The notes under the pieces were generated by a model, which was given only the letters and a program-made list of their open reading frames with translations, did not search any database and had not been told where the DNA came from. A stretch of DNA of 64,000 nt from Actinomycetes bacterium. Its GTDB lineage: Bacteria; Actinomycetota; Actinomycetes; Propionibacteriales; Nocardioidaceae. Shown here piece by piece: positions 23,504 to 32,274 of this stretch. Within the stretch, counting starts at the first letter, position 1; every line of letters begins with the position of its first letter. The stretch spans positions 1 through 64,000 of the forward strand of contig JAEWXC010000015.1 in assembly GCA_023396115.1 (NCBI GenBank), read 5' to 3'. The position numbers and the translations under genes were made by a program.

Positions 23504-24231
23504 CGCGCACCCCGGGTCGCCGCGAGCGCGTCGGCGAAGTCGATGCGTCCCTCGTAGAGCGCGGTGCCGATGATCGCACCCTCGACGCCCTCACCGACCA
23601 GCCCGGACAGGGTGCGCAGGTCCTCGACCGTGGTGACGCCGCCGGAGGCGACGACGGGGCGGGAGGTGGCGGCCGCGACGTTGCGCAGCAGCTCGGTGTT
23701 GGGGCCGGCGAGCATGCCGTCCTTGGCCACGTCGGTGACCACGTACCGGGCACAGCCCTCGGCGTCGAGCCGGGCCAGCGTCTCGTAGAGGTCACCGCCC
23801 TCGCTGGTCCAGGCCCGGCCCGCCAGACGGGTGCCGCGCACGTCCAGGGCGATCGCGATCCGGTCCCCGTGCTCGGCGATCACCTTCGCGCACCACTCGG
23901 GGTTCTCGATCGCCGCAGTACCGATGTTGACCCGGGTGCAGCCGGTGGCCAGCGCGGCCGCCAGCGAGGCGTCGTCTCGGATCCCGCCGGTCAGCTCCAC
24001 GTCGATGTCCAGGGTGCCGACGATCTCGGCCTTCTTGGCTGCGTTGTCGCCGGTGCCGAACGCGGCGTCCAGGTCGACCAGGTGCAGCCACTCGGCACCG
24101 GCCTCCTGCCAGCGCAGGGCCTGGGTGAGCGGGTCGCCGTAGGCGTTGCCGGAGCCCGAGACGCCCTGGGCGAGCTGGACGGCCTGGCCGTCGCGGATGT
24201 CGACGGCCGGGAGGAGCTGGAGGTGGGACAC
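23500..24231 (-). CDS. priA: Phosphoribosyl isomerase A, bifunctional HisA/TrpF
   Basis: The TIM barrel has 243 residues, with [15 protein letters not shown] at the start, [26 protein letters not shown] and VASGGVTT. In actinobacteria this protein usually isomerises both ProFAR (histidine) and PRA (tryptophan). That reading is supported here by the absence of trpF from an otherwise normal trpC-B-A cluster. Sequence alone cannot exclude a pure HisA if trpF is elsewhere. It overlaps hisF and lies 28 bp after hisH. Confidence 0.92.
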   Translation of the reverse strand: MSHLQLLPAVDIRDGQAVQLAQGVSGSGNAYGDPLTQALRWQEAGAEWLHLVDLDAAFGTGDNAAKKAEIVGTLDIDVELTGGIRDDASLAAALATGCTRVNIGTAAIENPEWCAKVIAEHGDRIAIALDVRGTRLAGRAWTSEGGDLYETLARLDAEGCARYVVTDVAKDGMLAGPNTELLRNVAAATSRPVVASGGVTTVEDLRTLSGLVGEGVEGAIIGTALYEGRIDFADALAATRGAR

Positions 24232-24259
24232 GGGAGGCCCTTTCGTCAGGTCGGGCAGG

Positions 24260-24895
24260 TCAGATGGTGTTCACCCAGTTGCGCAGCAGCTGCGCACCGG
24301 CGTCACCGGACTTCTCGGGGTGGAACTGGGTGGCGGTCAGCGGACCGTTCTCGACGGCGGCGACGAACCGGTCCCCGCCGTGCGTGGACCAGGTCACCAG
24401 CGGCGCCTTGGTCCGGTCGTTGGTGACCAGGGTCCAGTCCCGCACGCCGTAGGAGTGCACGAAGTAGAAGCGTTCGTCGGTGACACCCTCGAACAGGGAG
24501 GTGCCGGCGGGCGCCTCGACGGTGTTCCACCCCATGTGCGGCACCACCGGCGCCTGGATCCGTTCGACCACGCCGGGCCACTCGTCGCAGCCCTCCGTCT
24601 CGACGCCGTGCTCCACGCCCCGCTCGAACAGCACCTGCATGCCCACGCAGATGCCCAGCACCGGACGCCCGCCGGCGAGACGACGTCCGATGATCCGGTC
24701 ACCCTTGATCGCCTTCAGCCCGGCCATGCAGGAGGCGAAGGCCCCGACCCCGGGCACCAGCAGGCCGTCGGCCTCCAGGGCGGTGTCGAAGTCGCTGGTC
24801 AGAGTGACCTCGGCACCCGCCCGCTCCAGGGCACGGACGCCCGACCGGAGGTTGCCCGACCCGTGGTCGAGCACCACCACCGAGGGCTTGGCCAT
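24260..24895 (-). CDS. hisH: Imidazole glycerol phosphate synthase, glutaminase subunit
   Basis: This class I glutamine amidotransferase has 211 residues and feeds ammonia to HisF. The nucleophile elbow is [11 protein letters not shown] (catalytic Cys), and the His-Glu pair is in [13 protein letters not shown]. An N-terminal DHGSGNLRS stretch is typical. Its ATG overlaps the hisB stop by one base (TGATG). Confidence 0.97.
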   Translation of the reverse strand: MAKPSVVVLDHGSGNLRSGVRALERAGAEVTLTSDFDTALEADGLLVPGVGAFASCMAGLKAIKGDRIIGRRLAGGRPVLGICVGMQVLFERGVEHGVETEGCDEWPGVVERIQAPVVPHMGWNTVEAPAGTSLFEGVTDERFYFVHSYGVRDWTLVTNDRTKAPLVTWSTHGGDRFVAAVENGPLTATQFHPEKSGDAGAQLLRNWVNTI

Positions 24896-25530
24896 CAGGC
24901 GCCCACCCCGTCACCCTCCAGGGTGCCCTTGGTGGAGGGCACGCCGGTCTCCCGCGGGTCGATCGCGGCGGCGTCACGGAACGCGCGGGCGAACGCCTTG
25001 AACTGGGTCTCCACGACGTGGTGCGGCTCGATGCCGTCCAGGACCCGCACGTGCAGGGCGATCTGGGCGTGGAACGCGATCGTCTCGAAGACGTGCTTGG
25101 TCAGCGACCCCAGGTACGGGACGCCGCCGTTGCCGCCGCCCAGCTGGACGTAGGTCTGGCCGTCCGGCTCACCGGAGTGGACACAGTAGGGCCGACCGGA
25201 CAGGTCCACGACGGCCTGGACGAGCGACTCGTCCAGTGGCACGGTCGCGTCGCCGTAGCGGCGGATGCCCTTCTTGTCACCGAGCGCCTCGCGCAGCGCC
25301 TGGCCGAGGATGATCGCGGTGTCCTCGACGACGTGGTGGGCGTCGATGTGGGTGTCGCCGGTGCTGCGCACGGTCAGGTCGACCAGGGAGTGGCGGCCGA
25401 AGGCGTCGAGCATGTGGTCGTAGAAGCCGACCCCGGTGGAGACGTCGGTGCGCCCGGACCCGTCGATGTTGACCTCGACCAGGACCGAGGACTCCTTGGT
25501 GCTCCGCTCGATGCGTGCAGTACGGCTCAT
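24895..25530 (-). CDS. hisB: Imidazoleglycerol-phosphate dehydratase
   Basis: This is a manganese enzyme that removes water from IGP. The protein has 211 residues, the single-domain form without a phosphatase. The two metal-binding repeats are seen as [15 protein letters not shown] and [14 protein letters not shown], and the [13 protein letters not shown] segment is intact. The start overlaps the hisC stop (ATGA). Histidinol phosphatase is not in this window. Confidence 0.97.
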   Translation of the reverse strand: MSRTARIERSTKESSVLVEVNIDGSGRTDVSTGVGFYDHMLDAFGRHSLVDLTVRSTGDTHIDAHHVVEDTAIILGQALREALGDKKGIRRYGDATVPLDESLVQAVVDLSGRPYCVHSGEPDGQTYVQLGGGNGGVPYLGSLTKHVFETIAFHAQIALHVRVLDGIEPHHVVETQFKAFARAFRDAAAIDPRETGVPSTKGTLEGDGVGA

Positions 25531-26642
25531 CGGGACTCCTCCATCACTTGCTCCTCCATCACGGCGAGGAGGGCGTTCTTGAACTCGATCATCTCGTCCG
25601 GGGTGCCGACCGAGACCCGCAACCAGCCCTCGGGGCCGGTCTCCCGGATCAGCACGCCGCGCTCCAGCAGCGCCTGCCAGGTGGCGTGCCGGTCGGCGAA
25701 GGTGCCGAACAGCACGAAGTTGGCGTCCGAGTCGGCGACCCGGAAGCCCTGCTCGCGCAGCCACACGACCAGTGCGTCCCGTTCGGCCCGGAGCTCGTCG
25801 ACCTTCCCGAGCAGTTCGGGGGCGTGCCGCAGCGCCGCCAGCGCCGTGGCCTGGGTGACCGCGGACAGGTGGTACGGCAGCCGCACCACCCGCAGTGCGT
25901 CGACCACCTCGGGAGCCGCCGCCAGGTAGCCGAGCCGGGCACCGGCCAACGCGAACGCCTTGCTCATGGTGCGGGTGACCACCAGGTTGCGGTGCTCGTC
26001 GAGCATCTCCAGGGCGCTGGGGACACCGGCCCGACGGAACTCTCCGTAGGCCTCGTCGATCACCACGATCCCGTTGCCGGCGGCCTCGCACAGCAGCGCC
26101 ACCGCCTCGGGGGGCAGCGCGGTGCCGGTGGGGTTGTTGGGGCTGGGCACGAGCACCACCGCGGGCTGCTGCTCGAGCACCATCTCGCGGGCCGCGGCCA
26201 GGTCGAGGGAGAAGTCGCTCTCCCGTCGCCCGGCCACCCACTCGGTGAGCGAGTCGCGGGCGTACTCGGGGTACATCGAGTAGGTCGGCGCGAACGACAG
26301 GGCCCTGCGGCCGGGACCACCGAAGGCCTGCAGCAGCTGCAGCATCACCTCGTTGGAGCCGTTGGCCGCCCACACCCGCTCCCGGGTCAGGCCGCGTCCA
26401 CCGTCGGAGTTCAGGTACTCCGCGAGTGCCTCGCGCAGCTCGCTCGCCTCCCGGTCGGGGTACCGGTTGAGGTCGGAGGCTGCCGCCAGCACGGACGCGG
26501 CGATGTCGGCGGCCGCGGCTGCGGAGGGACCGTACGGGTTCTCGTTGGTGTTGAGCTGCACCGGCACGTCGACCTGCGGGGCACCGTAGGGCTCCTCCCC
26601 CACCAGCGCGTCGCGCAGCGGGGGCCAGGGCAGGGCGCTCAC
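25527..26642 (-). CDS. hisC: Histidinol-phosphate aminotransferase
   Basis: This PLP fold-type I aminotransferase has 371 residues. [11 protein letters not shown] near residue 30 binds the substrate end, SPNNPTGT is the usual loop, IDEAYGEF carries the PLP aspartate region, and [15 protein letters not shown] carries the PLP lysine. The GTG start overlaps the hisD stop. The run EEQVMEESR at the C-terminus is unusually acidic but short. Confidence 0.96.
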   Translation of the reverse strand: MSALPWPPLRDALVGEEPYGAPQVDVPVQLNTNENPYGPSAAAAADIAASVLAAASDLNRYPDREASELREALAEYLNSDGGRGLTRERVWAANGSNEVMLQLLQAFGGPGRRALSFAPTYSMYPEYARDSLTEWVAGRRESDFSLDLAAAREMVLEQQPAVVLVPSPNNPTGTALPPEAVALLCEAAGNGIVVIDEAYGEFRRAGVPSALEMLDEHRNLVVTRTMSKAFALAGARLGYLAAAPEVVDALRVVRLPYHLSAVTQATALAALRHAPELLGKVDELRAERDALVVWLREQGFRVADSDANFVLFGTFADRHATWQALLERGVLIRETGPEGWLRVSVGTPDEMIEFKNALLAVMEEQVMEESR

Positions 26643-27988
26643 CGGTCCGCGCCGTCGACGTCGTCGGCGAAGCGGATCGTCACACCGGCACCGTGGGTGG
26701 GCAGGTCCTCGGCCCCGGCCAGGGTCTCGACGTGGCCGGCGACCTGCGCCAGCGCCTCACGCGAGTAGTCCACGACGTGCATCTCCTTGAGGAACGCTGC
26801 GACCGAGAGCCCCGAGGAGTGGCAGGCACAGCCGCCCGTGGGCAGCACGTGGTTGGAGCCGGCGCAGTAGTCGCCCACCGCGACCGGCGACCACGGGCCG
26901 AGGAAGACCGCGCCGGCGTTGCGCACCCCGGCGGCCACGGTGGCGGCGTCGCGGGTGTGGATCTCCAGGTGCTCGCTGGCGTAGGCGTTGACCACCTCGA
27001 GCCCCTGGGCCAGGTCGTCGACGAGCACCACGGCGGACTGCGGTCCGGCCAGCGCGTCGGCGATCCGCTGCGCGTGCGGCGCGGTGGCCAGCTGGCGGGA
27101 CAGCTCGGCCTCCACGGCCTCGACCAGCTCGGTGGAGTCGGTGACCAGCAGCGAGGCGGACGTGCCGCCGTGCTCGGCCTCGGTCATCAGGTCGGCGGCC
27201 ACGTAGGCGGGCACCGCGGAGTCGTCGGCCAGGATCGCGATCTCGCTGGGTCCGGCCTCGGAGTCGATCCCGACCTCGCCGCGCAGCAGCCGCTTGGCGG
27301 CGGTGACGTAGAGGTTGCCGGGCCCGGTGACCAGGTCGACCTTGCGGCACGGGCCGGCACCGATGGCCAGCATCGCCACGGCCTGGGCGCCGCCGACGGC
27401 GTAGACCTCCTCGACCCCGAGCAGCGCGCACGCCGCCAGGGTGGTCCGGTCCGGCAGGCCGGTCTCGCGCTGCGGCGGGGTGGCGAGCGCGATCGAACCG
27501 ACACCGGCGACCTGGGCGGGCACCACGTTCATCACGACGGTGGAGACCAGCGGCGCAACCCCGCCGGGCACGTACAGGCCGACCCGGTCGACCGGCACCA
27601 TGCGGTGGGTGATGACAGCCCCGGGGGCGACCTCGATCCGCTGGTCGGGCTTGAGGTCGGCCCGGCAGGTGGCGCGCAGGCGCCGCACCGACTCCTCCAG
27701 CGCGGACCGGATGGCCGGGTCAAGCTCGGCAAGGCACTCGGCGAGCACCTCGGGGGCGACGCGGACATCGTCGAGACGGACCCCGTCGAACTTCTCGGTG
27801 AGCTCCAGGACGGCCTCGACGCCGCGGGCCCGGACCTCAGCGATGATCGGGGCGACGACATGGGTGGCGGACTCGACGTCGAACTCGGCGCGCGGCACGA
27901 CCGCGCGGTAGTCCAGGGGTGCGGAGCCCTCGGCTGCGACACCCCGGAGGTCGATGCGGCGCATGGTCGCCGTGCTCGTCGAGGTCAT
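26639..27988 (-). CDS. hisD: Histidinol dehydrogenase
   Basis: This zinc enzyme oxidises histidinol to histidine in two NAD-dependent steps. The protein has 449 residues. The family signature region runs SEIAILAD to [12 protein letters not shown], and the catalytic HLEIHTRD and [15 protein letters not shown] stretches are present. The ATG at 27988 was chosen because a TAGACT -10 element stands seven bases before it; no ribosome site exists, so the message is probably leaderless. It heads hisD-C-B-H-priA-hisF and is divergent from the LON-domain gene. Confidence 0.96.
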   Translation of the reverse strand: MTSTSTATMRRIDLRGVAAEGSAPLDYRAVVPRAEFDVESATHVVAPIIAEVRARGVEAVLELTEKFDGVRLDDVRVAPEVLAECLAELDPAIRSALEESVRRLRATCRADLKPDQRIEVAPGAVITHRMVPVDRVGLYVPGGVAPLVSTVVMNVVPAQVAGVGSIALATPPQRETGLPDRTTLAACALLGVEEVYAVGGAQAVAMLAIGAGPCRKVDLVTGPGNLYVTAAKRLLRGEVGIDSEAGPSEIAILADDSAVPAYVAADLMTEAEHGGTSASLLVTDSTELVEAVEAELSRQLATAPHAQRIADALAGPQSAVVLVDDLAQGLEVVNAYASEHLEIHTRDAATVAAGVRNAGAVFLGPWSPVAVGDYCAGSNHVLPTGGCACHSSGLSVAAFLKEMHVVDYSREALAQVAGHVETLAGAEDLPTHGAGVTIRFADDVDGADR

Positions 27989-28099
27989 GAGCCCAAGTCT
28001 AGGCGCAGCGGCGCTCGCCCCGGCCCCCGCACCGGGACCGTGGACGCCGTCCGGTCGTGGGGTGGCAGCCCGGCGCGGTGGCGCTACGTTGGTCCCGTG
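27986..28099. promoter_or_regulatory. Divergent pair of leaderless-type promoters (hisD and LON gene)
   Basis: On the minus strand TAGACT (28001-27996) lies seven bases before the hisD ATG. On the plus strand TACGTT (28085-28090) lies six bases before the GTG at 28097. The start codons are about 110 bp apart and neither has a ribosome site. The GC-rich interval between shows no clear -35 boxes. Confidence 0.55.
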
Positions 28100-28774
28100 A
28101 GCGACCAGGGTGTCAGCACCGTGCCGATGTTCCCGTTGGGGACGACGGTCTTCCCCGGCGCCCAGGTGCCGCTGCACGTGTTCGAGGACCGCTACCTGGC
28201 GCTCGTGGGGCACCTGCTCTCGATGCCCGACCCGGCCGACCGGCTCTTCGCCACCGTCGCGATCCGGGAGGGCTACGAGGTCGGCGAGCACGGCGCCCAG
28301 CGGCTCTACCGGGCCGGGTGCCTGCTGCAGCTCACCGAGGTGGAGCACGAGTCCGACGGCTCGCTGCAGGTGGTGGCCGTGGCCCGGGAGCGAATCACGC
28401 TGCTGGGGATGGAGACCGCGGGGTTGTTCCCCCGGGGCCGTGTCGAGGTGTGGCCAGACCCGGCCGAGGAGGTCGAGGAGGACCTGTGCGACCGGGCCCG
28501 CTCGACGTTCACCGCCTACCGGGCCGCGGTCGCCGAGTTCCGCGGCGACCCGTTCTCCGGCACGCTCCCCCGCGACCCCGAGTACCTGTCCTGGACCCTG
28601 TCGGCACTGGCGCCGCTGCCGTTGCACGAACGCCAGGAGCTGCTCTCGGCCGAGACCACCCGCGAGCGTCTGGGGCTGGTGATCTCGATGCTGCGCGCCG
28701 AGCTCCGGGCGATCAACGTCATCCCCTCGCTCCCCGCGACCGAGGTGGCCCGGACCGCCTGGTCCCCCAACTGA
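28097..28774 (+). CDS. LON N-terminal substrate-binding domain protein
   Basis: The protein has 225 residues and opens with [25 protein letters not shown], the hallmark of the LON substrate-binding domain. It lacks any ATPase or protease domain, so it is the stand-alone form common in actinobacteria; its partner is unknown. The GTG start follows a -10 element by six bases with no ribosome site. Six copies of an 11-base repeat begin seven bases after its stop codon. Confidence 0.88.
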   Translation: MSDQGVSTVPMFPLGTTVFPGAQVPLHVFEDRYLALVGHLLSMPDPADRLFATVAIREGYEVGEHGAQRLYRAGCLLQLTEVEHESDGSLQVVAVARERITLLGMETAGLFPRGRVEVWPDPAEEVEEDLCDRARSTFTAYRAAVAEFRGDPFSGTLPRDPEYLSWTLSALAPLPLHERQELLSAETTRERLGLVISMLRAELRAINVIPSLPATEVARTAWSPN

Positions 28775-28780
28775 CCGCCG

Positions 28781-28898
28781 ACCGGGCACTTCCGCGACGC
28801 CGACCGGGCACTTTGTCGCCGACCGGGCACTTCCGCGACGCTGACCGGGCACTTGTGCGGCACCCACCGGGCACTTTGGTGGCGCTGACCGGGCACTT
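28781..28898. repeat. 22-bp periodic repeat array, left of the ybaK-like gene
   Basis: Six exact copies of ACCGGGCACTT start at 28781, 28803, 28822, 28844, 28866 and 28888 (steps 22, 19, 22, 22, 22). The 8-11 base spacers are loosely alike (CCGCGACGC or GTGGCGCTG types). The array lies between two same-strand genes. The reverse complement of this element forms the array after ybaK. Confidence 0.9.
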
Positions 28899-28964
28899 CC
28901 GTGGTGCCACTCCCCACCTCGCCGTCACGCGGCGCGGGGCAAGCATGCATGACAGCATGCGGCC

Positions 28965-29453
28965 ATGGCGAAGAAGAAGGCGTCCGGTGGCACTCCTGCG
29001 ACGGTCGCACTGACCGCGGCCGGGATCGTGTTCGCCCTGCACCCCTACGAGCACGACCCGCGCGCTGCCTCCTACGGACTCGAGGCGGCCGAAGCGCTGG
29101 GTGTCCCGGCGGAGCAGGTGTTCAAGACGCTGATGGCGTCCCTGGACGGGGAACTCGTGGTGGGGATCGTCCCGGTCACCGCGCAGCTGGACCTGAAGGC
29201 ACTGGCCCGAGCGCTCGGCGGCTCGAAGGCCGCCATGGCCGAGGTGGCCGCGGCGGAACGCGCCACCGGCTACGTCGCCGGCGGCATCTCCCCGGTCGGG
29301 CAGAAGAAGACCCACCGCACGGTGCTGGACTCCTCGGCCGAGGCCCACCCTCGGGTCTACGTCTCCGGCGGCCGCCGAGGCCTGGACATCGAGCTCAGTC
29401 CTGCGGACCTGGTGGCCGTGACGCGCGCCAGCACCGCACCGATCGCCCGCTGA
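28965..29453 (+). CDS. ybaK: Cys-tRNA(Pro)/Cys-tRNA(Cys) deacylase, YbaK/EbsC type
   Basis: The protein has 162 residues and a YbaK fold. It contains HPYEHDP near 26-32, QVFKTLMASLDGELVVGIVPV around 51-71 with the conserved lysine K54, and GYVAGGISPVGQKK later. The family hydrolyses cysteine mischarged onto tRNA-Pro. The ATG is preceded by two GCATGC palindromes (28943 and 28955) and no ribosome site. The gene is enclosed by inverted arrays of one repeat (28781-28898 and 29481-29620). Confidence 0.9.
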   Translation: MAKKKASGGTPATVALTAAGIVFALHPYEHDPRAASYGLEAAEALGVPAEQVFKTLMASLDGELVVGIVPVTAQLDLKALARALGGSKAAMAEVAAAERATGYVAGGISPVGQKKTHRTVLDSSAEAHPRVYVSGGRRGLDIELSPADLVAVTRASTAPIAR

Positions 29454-29480
29454 CCCATGACCGGGCGCCCAGCGCCACGC

Positions 29481-29620
29481 AAGCGCCCGGTCGACGTCAC
29501 GCGAGTGCCCGGTCAGGGCCACGCAACTGCCCGGTCGGCATCACGCAAGCGCCCGGTCGGCGCACAAGTGCCCGGTCAGGGCCGCACAAGTGCCCGGTCA
29601 GGTCCACGCAAGTGCCCGGT
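29481..29620. repeat. 22-bp periodic repeat array, right of the ybaK-like gene, inverted
   Basis: Seven copies of AAGTGCCCGGT or one-base variants start at 29481, 29503, 29525, 29547, 29566, 29588 and 29610 (steps 22, 22, 22, 19, 22, 22). This is the reverse complement of the left array, with the same 22-base step and one 19-base step. It lies between convergent genes. Confidence 0.9.
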
Positions 29621-29638
29621 CGGCGTCAGAGGGCGGGG

Positions 29639-31492
29639 TCAGTCGGTGACGATGCTCAGGCGGGCCCGGGCCACGTCGCCGTCGACACCGAGGGTGAAGC
29701 CCAGGGCGGCCAGCGGGTCGAGGTTGGCCTGGAGCTCCGGGTCCTCGCCCGCCAGGTCACCGACCAGGCCGGTGGCTGCGTCGGCGTCCAGGAAGAACAC
29801 CGCCGCCCAGTCCCCGTCGTCGACCACGCGGCGGTACGCGTCGGTCCCCGACAGCCCGTCCTCGTCGGCCAGCTTCTTGCGGTAGGCGTCGCTCGGGCTG
29901 AGCACCGCGCCGTCGTCGTCCCCCTCGACGGTGAGCAGCTCGGCCAGCTCGGGGTCGTCGGAGGTGGCCTGGAGGATCTTGGCGATCACCCCGGAGACGT
30001 CGTCGCGGGACGAGTCGATCCGCACACCCGCGGGCACCTCGGAGAAGTCACTGGAGTTCGCCAGCCCCTCGACGTCGACGTCGCCGCCCACGGCCAGGGC
30101 GAACCCGTTGCCCAGCAGCTTCTCGAGGTCCTCGGGGACGGTGATCCCCACGGCCTCCTCGACCTGGGACACGAGCTCGTCGATCTCCTCGCCCTCGGCG
30201 GCCTCGGAGAAGTTCTCCATCAGGCTCTCGCCCCAGCCGTCGGCGAACGAGACGCCGAGCGCCAAGAGGGTGTCCTCGGGCAGCCCGCCGACCAGGTCGT
30301 CGGCATCGGTGCCGGTGCCCTTCGCCGCCAGTGACGCGTCCGAGGCGATCTCGAACTCCAGGGAGCCGTCATCGAAGCGCAGGGCCGCCGCGGCCCCCTT
30401 GAACTCCTTGAGCGACTCCTTGGCCGAGTCGGGGATCTCGAAGGCGCCGGCGCCCAGGCCGGGCATCCCGGAGCTGCCGGGCTCGACGATCTCGCCGTTC
30501 TCGTCCAGCAGCCCCATCTGGGTCAGTTCCTCGTCGGTGAAGCCGAGCTCGCGCAGCTCCTCGGCACTGGGCATGCCCAGGTCGTCCGACCCCGTGGAGT
30601 CGTCCGAGGTGGCGGAGCCGGCCAGGCTCTGGGCCGTGGAGGCCAGCTGCTCCAGGTTCTCGGCGAGCAGTTCGCCGGCGCCCGGCGCGACGTACAGGTT
30701 CAGGATGCCCGCGCCCCCGGCCTCGCCGGTCCACTTGCCGTAGGAGGAGTCGTCGGCGAGGTTCTTCTTCGCCGCACCGTCCACGATCTCGTCCAGGTGC
30801 TCGGCGGAGTCGCTGGCCACCAGCCACTCGTCGACGACCCGGTACGCCAGCTGGTCCTCACCACCGGCGCAGTCGGCCAACTCCTTGACGCCGGCCTCGG
30901 CCTTCTTGGCGTCCTTGACCTGCACGACGACGCCGACCAGCGGCTCGTCGTCGGTGACGTCCACCAGCCCGACGCCCATCCGGTTGCCGAGCCACGGCTC
31001 GATGTCGGCCTTCCAGTCCATGCCGCACTCGTCGCCGAGCACGTCGGACAGGAGGCGTTCACGCAGGTCGTCGTCGGCGCCGAGCTTCAGCTCGTCCCGG
31101 ATGCCGGGGAACTTGCGCAGGGTGCGCACCGCCTCGATCTTCTGCTTGCCGCTGGGGTCGAGGTCGACGCTGACGTAGGCCACCGTCCCGGCCGGGAGTG
31201 CCTCGGCCGGCTGGGCACCGGTGCCCAGGAAGCTCATCGCTGCCCAGGCGCCCACGCCACCGACGGCCAGGACACCCACCACGGCACCGCCGATGACCAG
31301 GGGCTTGCGGCTGCGACGGGCCGGCTGCGGCGGCCCGTACGGGGGCTGCCCACCGAACGGGGGCTGTCCGCCGAACACCAACTGGTCCGGTCCACCCGGT
31401 CCACCCGGACCACCCGGACCGCCGGGACCACCGGTCCACCCGGGGCCACCCGGACCACTCGGCGGGGGCGGGGGCGGGAACTGCTGGTTCAT
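29639..31492 (-). CDS. DUF3352 domain-containing membrane-anchored protein
   Basis: The protein has 617 residues. The first 65 are a Pro/Gly-rich cytoplasmic stretch with collagen-like GPGGPGG repeats, then an Arg/Lys cluster, one membrane helix at about 69-95, and a large acidic outer domain that fits DUF3352. The outer part is strongly Asp/Glu-rich and contains repeated statements of the kind EALPAGTVAYVSVDLDP. The family role is unknown. The ATG at 31492 has GAGGAG five bases upstream. It is convergent with the ybaK-like gene. Confidence 0.8.
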   Translation of the reverse strand: MNQQFPPPPPPSGPGGPGWTGGPGGPGGPGGPGGPDQLVFGGQPPFGGQPPYGPPQPARRSRKPLVIGGAVVGVLAVGGVGAWAAMSFLGTGAQPAEALPAGTVAYVSVDLDPSGKQKIEAVRTLRKFPGIRDELKLGADDDLRERLLSDVLGDECGMDWKADIEPWLGNRMGVGLVDVTDDEPLVGVVVQVKDAKKAEAGVKELADCAGGEDQLAYRVVDEWLVASDSAEHLDEIVDGAAKKNLADDSSYGKWTGEAGGAGILNLYVAPGAGELLAENLEQLASTAQSLAGSATSDDSTGSDDLGMPSAEELRELGFTDEELTQMGLLDENGEIVEPGSSGMPGLGAGAFEIPDSAKESLKEFKGAAAALRFDDGSLEFEIASDASLAAKGTGTDADDLVGGLPEDTLLALGVSFADGWGESLMENFSEAAEGEEIDELVSQVEEAVGITVPEDLEKLLGNGFALAVGGDVDVEGLANSSDFSEVPAGVRIDSSRDDVSGVIAKILQATSDDPELAELLTVEGDDDGAVLSPSDAYRKKLADEDGLSGTDAYRRVVDDGDWAAVFFLDADAATGLVGDLAGEDPELQANLDPLAALGFTLGVDGDVARARLSIVTD

Positions 31493-31638
31493 CGAGACTC
31501 CTCGGCTGCCACGGCTGCGACCCGCGACGTGCGGCGCGCCACGGACCCTACCCGCGTGCCGCCCTGCTCGAACCCGCATCCACGAACCCGTTCACCGCAC
31601 CTGAAGGCATGCGGCGCCGGCAGCCCTGCCGGGTGGGC

Positions 31639-32274
31639 TCAGTCGCGCTCGCTGCTGCGCGGCAGGAACGCCAGGAACACCGTGACCAGCCCGAGCAGCG
31701 CGAAGGCCGGCAGCACCACGAAGCCGGCGTTGGGGATGAGGTCTGGGTCCCACCAGGACAGGTGCCCCTGGTCCCCGACGCGCAGCTCCGAGGGGATCGC
31801 GGTCCAGTCCTTGGCGCCCTTGGCCAGTGGCCTGGGGTCGGCGGGCCCGAGGGCGTTGCCGACCAGGAACATCACCCGGGTCGCGACCAGGGAGCCGAGG
31901 ATGACCCCGACCAGCGTGCCGATCGGGCGGCGGCCACCCAACCCGGCCGCCAGCAGCCCCAGCAGCAACCCGCCCACACCGCCGACCACGACGAACCAGC
32001 CGGTGCCGTCGAACTGGGCGCGCTGGGTGTCGCCCGGCATCAGCCAGGTGTCCTTGAGCACCAGCCCGTCCGTGGGCGTCCACAGCCAGAACCACAGCGC
32101 ACCCAGGAGGGCGCCGCACGCGGCCCCGACCAGCACCAGCAGCGCCGGCCACAGCAGCACGCGCCACGACAGCGGCGCACGCACACGACCGGGTGCCCCG
32201 GAGGCACCGGACTCCTCGACCGGGCCGGCCGGGTGGTCCGGCGTGCCTCCCTGGGTGGACCAGGGTGCGCTCAC
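31639..32274 (-). CDS. Four-helix membrane protein beside dnaE, possibly DUF2567-like
   Basis: The protein has 211 residues: a polar Pro/Gly/Ser start of about 38, then four hydrophobic segments (about residues 39-64, 91-112, 116-138 and 184-205). The GTG at 32274 overlaps the dnaE stop (GTGA), so it is read with the polymerase gene. Its size and place resemble the DUF2567 membrane proteins found near dnaE in other actinobacteria, but I cannot confirm the family. No catalytic motif is visible. Confidence 0.65.
   Translation of the reverse strand: MSAPWSTQGGTPDHPAGPVEESGASGAPGRVRAPLSWRVLLWPALLVLVGAACGALLGALWFWLWTPTDGLVLKDTWLMPGDTQRAQFDGTGWFVVVGGVGGLLLGLLAAGLGGRRPIGTLVGVILGSLVATRVMFLVGNALGPADPRPLAKGAKDWTAIPSELRVGDQGHLSWWDPDLIPNAGFVVLPAFALLGLVTVFLAFLPRSSERD

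Noticed and set aside
28781..29620. A CRISPR array, because of the regular repeat spacing
   Set aside because: The repeat core is only 11 bases, spacers are 8-11 bases and alike, the two halves are inverted, and no cas gene is present.
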